Source: Bacteroidetes bacterium UBA6161 (GTDB lineage Bacteria; Bacteroidota; Bacteroidia; NS11-12g; UBA955). From it: DNA of 26,302 nt. Positions 16,211-23,131 of this stretch are shown piece after piece. The stretch covers positions 1 through 26,302 of the forward strand of contig DIUJ01000058.1 in the NCBI GenBank assembly GCA_002422315.1, read 5' to 3'. The translations under genes were made by a program, and so were the position numbers. The notes under the pieces were generated by a model. The model was not told the DNA's origin. It was given only the letters and a program-made list of their open reading frames with translations, and did not search any database. Every line of letters starts with the position of its first letter. The stretch's first letter is position 1.

Positions 16211-16297
16211 CGTTGGAAAGGTGAAAGCTCTTTTGCAAGCTTTGGACTGTGCTTGGGCTTGCGGGGCTTGCAAATGTGCTTACACCTGTGCGTTGGC
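16211..16297 (-). repeat. Hairpin a3 with CTCTTT/AATGTG internal loop
   Basis: Arms 16219-16240 and 16266-16287 pair at 19 of 22 positions, including the paired T-T mismatches. It is flanked by CTGCGTTGGAA on the left and TGCGTTGGC on the right. It abuts the stop codon of the RT gene. The rest of the gap 15899-16299, between b3 and a3, holds nothing I can identify. Confidence 0.75.
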
Positions 16298-16299
16298 TT

Positions 16300-18141
16300 T
16301 TACTTAGGTTCTTCATTTCCTTTTCGTTCTATGACTTGATAAAAATAACTAAATGGTTTGTTGAAATGAACTATTTGTCTTGGCTTAGATTCTATTTTGT
16401 TTTCCTCATCAGTTTCTGGTTCGGTCAAATCTTTTACAAGATCATAATATAGTTTATTTCTATTTCTGTCTAGCTCTTTTATTTGTTGAATGGAGTATTT
16501 ATTAGGCATTAATTCTTTAAAACCGTTTTTCCAACACAAGTCATTCGAAACAGTTTCATAGTTCTTTAAACTTACACGACCAACGGACATGCCAACCAGT
16601 CTATGGATAGCGGATTCAGTTACTGAACCTTTGCTTTTTCGCATACCATGTTTGACAGCTTTTTTAATTTCTTCAACCACTTCTTTTTGCTTATTCAATT
16701 CTTTCAAAAATGATTTTTTTCTTACTCTTACATGTCCTTCGTGATGGATTTCATATCCTACAAAACCAACCCAAGGAAAACAACCATCACTTAGAGGCCC
16801 CCATTTGTAAGGCCCTTTCGATTTACCTTTCCAAAACGGTTCATATGAATTCATTCCTAGTTTTTTTCTTTCCTTACTTGTGTTCTTTCTTTTAGCAACT
16901 AGTTCAATATCGGTTTTAAATTGATGTGGAACTAACTTCAAGCCCTTCAACGTATTTACGTAAAGTTCTTTTGCTAGTTCACAGGTTGATTTATCAGGAT
17001 GAAGAATTATCATGTCATCACAGAATCTTAAGTAGAAAGCACCTGTTTGCAAAATGACTTTGTCGGCTACATTTAGCATGATATTAGCTATTAGACCTGA
17101 TAATGCTCCACCTTGTGGTATTCCGATTCTTTCATTTTCGATATTTTCGTAATATCCGAGCTCACTAAGTTCTTTTGAAACCCATTTGAAATAACCTTTG
17201 GAAATATTATAGCTGTTCCAATATACAGTGTCTTCAGGCAAAGGGACATTAATATTGAAAGCGTAGCATTCAAGAAATTGATTGAACAAATGTGATGGTT
17301 TACTAAAATCATAAGAAGGATTCGATTTTGTATATTGATTTATTAATTCATCATATAATACCTTAGCAATTTTATGATCAACAGTATCGTAGAATTTTTC
17401 CATATCACACTCAGCAACCCACAATACCTTATTTGCACTTTTCTTTCGAAAATCTATAATTTCTTTGATGCAGTCATGATGATTTATGATGAATGTCCCT
17501 TCTCTATTTTTCTTTGAACGGAAAGCATATGAACAATCTTCAAAATAGGGGTCAAATAATCTAGTAAGATATTTATTTGTAATACTAAGAATTATACGGT
17601 CTTTAAGATTAAACAAGCATATAGGCCGACATTCGTTTTCACCATTTAACTGTTTTTCATTTTTAAGTTTTGGAAAAACTGTTGGAGTTGAAATTTTATA
17701 CGACCCTGATTCAACAGATATTTGAATGTCTTTTATGAATTCATCTAAAGCTAAAAGCCAAGGTTCCTTTGGTGACTTTTTTCTGTAAGATTTTATTGTT
17801 TTAATAAGTGCATATTCATTACGCTTACTCGAAGATATAAGTTGTTTCGTCTTCTTATCTATTCTTGAATCACCTCCAAGATTTACCCATTTCTTTCTGG
17901 GTGGCAGAATTTTGTTTAATTGATTAAGAAATTCTTTTTCATATTTGAGAAATCCGTTTGCATTTTCTTCATCATGATTCAAAAGTTTTTCAGAATCTTT
18001 TACATGATAATTAAAATTGGCTGAATCGGTAAGTAAATGAATAAGATGCCTTTTGTTACGGCTATTGGCAACTTTCGCCCTTAGCTTACACAAATACACA
18101 ACTATTTCATCACTGGAAAAATATGTTTCAAATTCTTTCAT
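16300..18141 (-). CDS. Reverse transcriptase, non-intron and non-retron type
   Basis: A 613-residue protein. RT motifs in order: RPICLFNLKDRI (~172-183), ECDMEKFYDTVDH with catalytic D246, GIPQGGALSG (~340-349), YLRFCDDMIIL with D375/D376 (FCDD in place of the common YADD), and VGFVGYEI (~458-465, the motif E region). About 170 N-terminal residues precede the fingers and about 150 basic or helical residues follow. There is no group II maturase or HNH domain, and no typical retron signature. This suggests a defence-type (UG/DRT-like) RT; the exact group cannot be assigned. It is the last gene of the Hsd operon and follows a primase gene with a long inverted repeat just before its ATG. Confidence 0.87.
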   Translation of the reverse strand: MKEFETYFSSDEIVVYLCKLRAKVANSRNKRHLIHLLTDSANFNYHVKDSEKLLNHDEENANGFLKYEKEFLNQLNKILPPRKKWVNLGGDSRIDKKTKQLISSSKRNEYALIKTIKSYRKKSPKEPWLLALDEFIKDIQISVESGSYKISTPTVFPKLKNEKQLNGENECRPICLFNLKDRIILSITNKYLTRLFDPYFEDCSYAFRSKKNREGTFIINHHDCIKEIIDFRKKSANKVLWVAECDMEKFYDTVDHKIAKVLYDELINQYTKSNPSYDFSKPSHLFNQFLECYAFNINVPLPEDTVYWNSYNISKGYFKWVSKELSELGYYENIENERIGIPQGGALSGLIANIMLNVADKVILQTGAFYLRFCDDMIILHPDKSTCELAKELYVNTLKGLKLVPHQFKTDIELVAKRKNTSKERKKLGMNSYEPFWKGKSKGPYKWGPLSDGCFPWVGFVGYEIHHEGHVRVRKKSFLKELNKQKEVVEEIKKAVKHGMRKSKGSVTESAIHRLVGMSVGRVSLKNYETVSNDLCWKNGFKELMPNKYSIQQIKELDRNRNKLYYDLVKDLTEPETDEENKIESKPRQIVHFNKPFSYFYQVIERKGNEEPK

Positions 18142-18153
18142 TTATCAATTTGT

Positions 18154-18327
18154 AAAAACAAAGGGAAGGGGTTCCAGTTATTGGCAATTAAGCCGCATTC
18201 TGACAAAGATACTGACATAAGCCGTTTCACTTTTTTAAGTCCTCTGGCAAGTGAAGAACCGTTTTTGAGGATGAAACTTGCGATAGACTTTCATCTACCG
18301 CCTCAGAACCCCTATCCCTTTGTTTTT
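18154..18327 (-). ncRNA. Candidate structured RNA upstream of the RT
   Basis: Arms 18154-18174 and 18306-18327 pair over 21 bp with a single bulged base (18314), enclosing 131 nt. Two inner hairpins fit: GATGAAA/TTTCATC (18270-18276 with 18289-18295) and TTCACTT/AAGTGAA (18226-18232 with 18249-18255). The 5' half overlaps the last ~34 codons of the primase gene; the 3' arm ends 12 nt before the RT ATG. It may be a template or scaffold RNA for the RT, or a control element hiding the RT start. No expression evidence exists. Confidence 0.4.
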
Positions 18328-19339
18328 TTGTTATGTAACCTTTTTCATTTGCAAAATATACTATCGTGTTAAATTTTATTGCACCACTTCTTGATTCATA
18401 GCAGTTCAATAAAAAGTTTTTACACTCTGATTCATTATACTTTTTTGAATCAAAAGAACTGAGTTTTAAAAAATATTTTTCACCAACATCATAAGTAAAT
18501 GTATTAGCAATAGCCATTGCTACCTTGTACCATTCTTCATACGAAGTTGTTATTGAAGTTTTCTTCTTTTCTAGGAAACGTATGATAGCTGCTATTGTGT
18601 ATCTGTCACCAGGAGCATTTCTATTAGAGGGGTTGTGCAAGGCATCCTTGTTGCTTGAAAACTTTACTTCAACATCATTTTTTTTCTTTTGGGACTCTTC
18701 TATTGGCAGTAAGTCGGCTTCACTAATTTGAAATTCAGCAATGTCATCCTTTACTTTTAATAGAGGGTCATATGAAAAGAAACAAAGCCTTGTTGTGTCG
18801 CTGCCACTATTGTCTAATTCAATATTGTGTTTTTCTTTAAAATAGATAGCCAGTTTTTTAAAAGCACCTTTATGTGCCCTGTCTACAATTTCACTGTTTA
18901 TTTCAAAAGTGTATCTTAGAGAAACCAAACCCTTAATACCTTCTTTTGATGGTGATTCCCAAAATGAAAAAACAATTGGTTCGGTATGAAAGCAGTTTTT
19001 TACTCTTAATAATTCATTTTCATCAAGTTTGTCAACGTCTAGAACAATAAGAGAATTGTAACTCTTGATTTTAGTTTTCTTTCTTTCTGCATCAAATGTT
19101 CCGCAGAATGTAACTGCTGAAAGTGTTCGCTTATGACTATTGTATTCTTCCTTACTGCCCTTAGATATGAGTGAACGCAAATATTGGACTTGAACATTGT
19201 GCTTATCGGATTTAATCTCTTCTAATACATCAGAAATACTCATTTCTTTTGAAAAAGCAGACCATGTATTTTTCTGATAAGAAACTCTCTTGTTTAGAAT
19301 TTCATCAACAATTGGCGATATTGAAGTATTTGAGTGCAT
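18227..19339 (-). CDS. Primase-polymerase-like protein (BT4734/VirE-N plus PriCT-2)
   Basis: A 370-residue protein. The N-terminal half matches the BT4734/VirE-N domain of the archaeo-eukaryotic primase superfamily: IVLDVDKLD with metal-binding D101 and D103, SPSKEGIKG (129-137) in the nucleotide-binding position, and SDTTRLCFFSYDP as the third motif. Residues ~255-345 (EEWYKVAMAIANTF ... FNTIVYFANEKGYI) resemble PriCT-2, which normally links the primase to a helicase; no helicase follows here. The ATG directly follows the HsdS stop (TAAATG), so it belongs to the same transcript. A primase beside an RT suggests a joint role in nucleic-acid synthesis, by inference. Confidence 0.8.
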   Translation of the reverse strand: MHSNTSISPIVDEILNKRVSYQKNTWSAFSKEMSISDVLEEIKSDKHNVQVQYLRSLISKGSKEEYNSHKRTLSAVTFCGTFDAERKKTKIKSYNSLIVLDVDKLDENELLRVKNCFHTEPIVFSFWESPSKEGIKGLVSLRYTFEINSEIVDRAHKGAFKKLAIYFKEKHNIELDNSGSDTTRLCFFSYDPLLKVKDDIAEFQISEADLLPIEESQKKKNDVEVKFSSNKDALHNPSNRNAPGDRYTIAAIIRFLEKKKTSITTSYEEWYKVAMAIANTFTYDVGEKYFLKLSSFDSKKYNESECKNFLLNCYESRSGAIKFNTIVYFANEKGYITKKQRDRGSEAVDESLSQVSSSKTVLHLPEDLKK

Positions 19340-20527
19340 TTACACAGTTAAAGATTTATTTGTTAACTCCCCCTTAAACGCCCTCTGACTCAAACTACCA
19401 TACAGATTCTCCAACTCCTGCAAGCTTTGTTGGTATTGGGTTTTGAGGGCTTCTGTTTTTTCTACGATTTGGGCAAATTGAGTTTGGAGTTCAAATGGAG
19501 GAACTGGAATTGATATTTTTGCTATTTGACCAGATGAAATTCTTGCTCTTGTTTGACCATGAATAAATGAAGTAGCAAGAAATAAGAAACCTTCAAGATT
19601 TAACAAATGAGAAATATAATATGGGTTTGAAAGTTTAGGATTTACCCTAAAGAGAACACAGTCTGCTTTATTCACTGCTACGTTTACATGCTTTGGAACA
19701 ATACAAGCCCTGATATTTGGCTCGCCCATAGTTGCAATCACTACATCATTAGGATAACAGCTATATTTTTTCAGAACATTCTCATAGTGGTTTGTATTTA
19801 CGTAAGTAATATCCTTTTCAACGAATTCATTAATTCCAATATTTTGAAGGCGAATAACCTGAATGCCACTATCTGAATAATGTTCTGTCTTAAGATTCGA
19901 ACCAAAAGGGCCGTCTGAAAATCTTAACGACAAGTCTCTTATTGTTAATGTTTCCCATTCACGTTTATTTGAAGCAGGGTCCCCAAACATCTCCAAAAAC
20001 GTGCTTTTCAAAAATTCATCCAGCAGGCGGATACTTTCTTTGCGTTGGGCTATCAGGCTTTCGGCTTTGCTGAGTAGGTTGGCAATGTGGAGTTGGTCGT
20101 TATAATTGGGAACTGGAATAAATATTTTTTCAATTCCGCTATTTGTAATAGCTGATTGAATTGCACCAGTGCAAAGCTTATTTTTTTGTCTTTGAAAACT
20201 ATTATGCTTTAAAAAGTGCAGAAAATAATCTCCAAAAAGTTCGTTTCCAAGTGGTCTATGAACAGAAAAACCTGTTGAAACAATAATACCATCAAGCTCT
20301 CTATCAATTTGTAGTGCCTTATTTGTATTTGTCATTTTAGCGAAAAGAATATCTCCTTCGCTAACAAAAATATCGGCTCTAGAAGGTTTGGTTACGTAGG
20401 TTACATCTTCAAAACTAAGATTATCTCCTTTCAAATCACCTGTTGACATATACCGCTTCACACCATCAAATGGTTGAACTCTTTTTCCAGAATAAGGGGC
20501 AATATCTGTTAGTTTAAACTTTTTCAT
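19340..20527 (-). CDS. hsdS: Type I restriction-modification specificity subunit HsdS
   Basis: A 395-residue two-domain specificity subunit. The first target-recognition domain (~1-140) ends in the helical spacer LLSKAESLIAQRKESIRLLDEFLKS (split here by description only: residues ~149-173). The second domain (~185-350) starts at FGDPASNKREWETLTIRDL and ends in a second helix with FAQIVEKTEALKTQYQQSL and RAFKGELT. It fixes the bipartite DNA site for methylation and cleavage; the site cannot be predicted. The gene overlaps hsdM by 4 nt (ATGA). No second hsdS or fragment is seen, so there is no sign of specificity switching. Confidence 0.92.
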   Translation of the reverse strand: MKKFKLTDIAPYSGKRVQPFDGVKRYMSTGDLKGDNLSFEDVTYVTKPSRADIFVSEGDILFAKMTNTNKALQIDRELDGIIVSTGFSVHRPLGNELFGDYFLHFLKHNSFQRQKNKLCTGAIQSAITNSGIEKIFIPVPNYNDQLHIANLLSKAESLIAQRKESIRLLDEFLKSTFLEMFGDPASNKREWETLTIRDLSLRFSDGPFGSNLKTEHYSDSGIQVIRLQNIGINEFVEKDITYVNTNHYENVLKKYSCYPNDVVIATMGEPNIRACIVPKHVNVAVNKADCVLFRVNPKLSNPYYISHLLNLEGFLFLATSFIHGQTRARISSGQIAKISIPVPPFELQTQFAQIVEKTEALKTQYQQSLQELENLYGSLSQRAFKGELTNKSLTV

Positions 20528-22092
20528 TTAGATAATTCTGTCAATTCAATGATGCCAGTATTAATTGTTTTTTCAATTTCAGATAGCTTTTTCAAAATCA
20601 AACTCGGCTTCTCATAAATTACTTCTTCATACACTTCTTCTTTGTAGGTGCTCAAATTCAAATCGTAGTTGTTTTCTACAATTTCCTTTTTCGACACCAT
20701 AAAGTATTTCTGCTTTCTATCGCTGTCTTTCTTGGCGTCTCTTGTTTTATATCGTTGCACAATATCGGGCAAATCGCTTTCGGCAATTTTATTTCGCTTG
20801 TCGTCTAAGGTGTAGCCATCAGCTTGCATATCATAAAACCATACATTGTTGGTTTCTCCGCCTTTGGTAAAAATCAAAATAGCGGTGCTTACGCCTGCGT
20901 AGGGTTTAAATGCACCGCTTGGCACAGCTATCACTGCTTTCAATTCGGCTTTATCTATAATCAGTTTTCGAACTGCTTCAAATGCCTTACCGCTGTTTTG
21001 TATCACACCACTTGGCACAATTACGGCAGCCGTTCCGCCCATTTTGAGCATATTAAAAATTCGTTCTACAAAAAGTAGTTCGGTTTTGGTGGTGGGCAAT
21101 TTCAGACCTTCATTAATATCACCTTTATCAATGTTGCCTGTAAAAGGCGGATTTGCCATGATGATATCGAACTGACTGTCTTCGTTGTAAGTTTTGCTTA
21201 ACGTGTCTTTGTAATCAATTTTGGGTTCGTCAATGCCGTGCATCATCATGTTCATCAAACCCAAACGCACCATCGTTGTGTCAATATCATAACCCACAAA
21301 ACTTTGGTCGAGTATGGTTTTTACTTTTTGTGTTAAAACGGCACTGATGGCAGCACGTTCAAAACCATCTTCGTCTTTGCTTAGTTTGGAAGGGTCTTTC
21401 TTGCGAACTAAATCAGTAAGAATGTATTGATACGAACCCAAAAGGAAACCGCCTGTTCCGCAAGCGGGGTCGGCAATGCGTTGTCCTAATTGCGGAGCCA
21501 CCAATTCAGCCATCAGTTTAATAATGTGCCTTGGCGTTCTGAACTGTCCGTTTTTTCCAGCCGTTGCAATTTCACTCAACAGCATTTCATACACATCACC
21601 TTGTATGTCCTGAAAAGCATGTCCGCCTTCGGTGGCATCTTTTTCAATTTCCTTGAAAATGTCTTCTACAATGTTGATGGCGGAAACCAGCAAACTGGCT
21701 TTTGGCATAATAAACACAGCATTTGCCATGTGTTTGGTAAATGGCGAAGTTTCTCCGTTTAGGTCTTTCAAAAACGGAAACACTTTCATTTGCACATGCA
21801 TCAACATTTCATCTGCGGGCTTGTGCTTGAAAACACTCCAACGCAATTCGTTTTTGTCAATGCTTTCGTTGCTGCCCGGAATTTGAAACTTGCCTTTGAA
21901 TCGGCTTGTATATTTTTCGCCTGTAAACTCGGCATCTCTTTCACGTTTGGCTTCCAAATCGTCCAAACGCTTCATAAAAATGAGATAGGTAATTTGTTCT
22001 ATTGCTGTTAATGGATTGGCAATGCCACCTTCCCAAAAGTTTTGCCAGAGCTTGTCTATGAGCGATTTTAGTTGTGCGTTGTTTTGTAACAT
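20524..22092 (-). CDS. hsdM: Type I restriction-modification methyltransferase HsdM
   Basis: A 522-residue N6-adenine methyltransferase. The HsdM N-terminal domain covers residues ~8-150. The catalytic domain has DPACGTGGF (208-216) for S-adenosylmethionine binding and NPPF (314-317) as the catalytic motif. The length is normal for the family. With HsdS it methylates the host site and, with HsdR, restricts unmodified DNA. It starts 7 nt after the LpxR-like gene, so that gene is truly inside the operon. Confidence 0.95.
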   Translation of the reverse strand: MLQNNAQLKSLIDKLWQNFWEGGIANPLTAIEQITYLIFMKRLDDLEAKRERDAEFTGEKYTSRFKGKFQIPGSNESIDKNELRWSVFKHKPADEMLMHVQMKVFPFLKDLNGETSPFTKHMANAVFIMPKASLLVSAINIVEDIFKEIEKDATEGGHAFQDIQGDVYEMLLSEIATAGKNGQFRTPRHIIKLMAELVAPQLGQRIADPACGTGGFLLGSYQYILTDLVRKKDPSKLSKDEDGFERAAISAVLTQKVKTILDQSFVGYDIDTTMVRLGLMNMMMHGIDEPKIDYKDTLSKTYNEDSQFDIIMANPPFTGNIDKGDINEGLKLPTTKTELLFVERIFNMLKMGGTAAVIVPSGVIQNSGKAFEAVRKLIIDKAELKAVIAVPSGAFKPYAGVSTAILIFTKGGETNNVWFYDMQADGYTLDDKRNKIAESDLPDIVQRYKTRDAKKDSDRKQKYFMVSKKEIVENNYDLNLSTYKEEVYEEVIYEKPSLILKKLSEIEKTINTGIIELTELSK

Positions 22093-22099
22093 AAAATAT

Positions 22100-23131
22100 T
22101 TAATTATTGTTCCATGAAGACGGTGAGCCTCCTATAGTAATCCCCCCCCAAATATGTACTGGCTTACCCTCTTCAAATTCTCTACTTCTTGCAAAAAGCA
22201 TGAATTTAAGATACAATACATCGTATAATTGCAAATTGAACCCTGCATTCAATTCGAATAACAGCCTTTTTACTTCACTTGAAGGTATTTTATATACACT
22301 TTGGTCATTAAACATCAAACCTTCAAGTGTTGCATTAAATGCAGCCAGCCGTACTTGTGGTTCGATGAATAAATTAAACCTTATTTTTTTTGATTGTACA
22401 GAATGCACTTGAGGGGTAAGGACTGGATAACTTGGATTGTAGTCATGTAAAACACTCGAATTTAAATTAAAAATATTTAATTTAACTCCAGCTTGTAAAT
22501 TAATCATATAAGTTCCGAAATCTAACCTTCCTGTCAAACTTGTTTGAAGGAGACTTAATCTTTCATTAAAGTCAATATTCGAAAGAAAGTACTGTACTCT
22601 TGTATTATAATTAATAACGAAAGCTTTATTATAACCAATTTGATTATCCCATCCTAAGGGTATTGGTCTAGTTGAGCCTAGCCAGTTGTTTCTATGAATA
22701 TGAGCCTGTAATTTACCCGGCCCTTTACTACCCATAACTCCAAAAATTAATTCAGATTGTACAAGCCATTTATTTGTTGAACTAAATGAAGTATTTCCAA
22801 TACTTCCATATACTAAGGACGCATATGGACGATCATTTATAATTATACTACTAATTGCTATATCTTGTGGTGTGTACCCTGTGCCTCCAAATGCAAACCT
22901 TTGGATATTAAGTGAGCCTTCATTTTTAAAACGAAAAAATGGTTGCCAGAATTTACCCCATTGTGGCGTTAAAACCTCTAGTTTCAAGCCTCCTGTATAA
23001 TTTTCATCTTTATTTGAAATCCCAAAAACATCATTTTCATGACTAATCAATGCCTGAAAACCACTTTTCCCTTGTGAAAAACTAATGACGGCTATATTCA
23101 TTAGTAATATTGTTGTAAATATCTTCTTCAT
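22100..23131 (-). CDS. LpxR-like outer-membrane lipid A deacylase (DUF2219)
   Basis: A 343-residue exported protein with the signal peptide MKKIFTTILLMNIAVISFSQ. Family motifs are END at 32-34, NYTGG at 44-48, DRPYAS near 100-105, QAHIH (Q142, H146) and GWDNQ (160-164). The Asn-Asp pair and the Q-x-x-x-H histidine correspond to the active site of LpxR, a beta-barrel that removes the 3'-O acyl chain of lipid A. The C-terminal half is strand-rich. It overlaps hsdR by 4 nt (ATGA) and lies 7 nt before hsdM. An outer-membrane enzyme in that position is very unusual and may alter phage adsorption or envelope state; that is inference. Confidence 0.8.
   Translation of the reverse strand: MKKIFTTILLMNIAVISFSQGKSGFQALISHENDVFGISNKDENYTGGLKLEVLTPQWGKFWQPFFRFKNEGSLNIQRFAFGGTGYTPQDIAISSIIINDRPYASLVYGSIGNTSFSSTNKWLVQSELIFGVMGSKGPGKLQAHIHRNNWLGSTRPIPLGWDNQIGYNKAFVINYNTRVQYFLSNIDFNERLSLLQTSLTGRLDFGTYMINLQAGVKLNIFNLNSSVLHDYNPSYPVLTPQVHSVQSKKIRFNLFIEPQVRLAAFNATLEGLMFNDQSVYKIPSSEVKRLLFELNAGFNLQLYDVLYLKFMLFARSREFEEGKPVHIWGGITIGGSPSSWNNN

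Noticed and set aside
15936..16316. 126-codon minus-strand frame after the RT
   Set aside because: It covers b3 and a3 and overlaps the RT end; composition is not protein-like.
16300..18141. Group II intron with its encoded protein
   Set aside because: No maturase or endonuclease domain, and no domain V/VI-like hairpin was seen downstream of the gene.
18154..18327. Classical retron msr-msd
   Set aside because: The bracketing inverted repeat is suggestive, but the RT is much longer than retron RTs, has FCDD, and the region overlaps a coding sequence; kept only as a candidate structured RNA.
18525..18731. Plus-strand open frames inside the primase, Hsd and antiporter genes
   Set aside because: They are antisense shadows of well-supported minus-strand genes and have no family resemblance.
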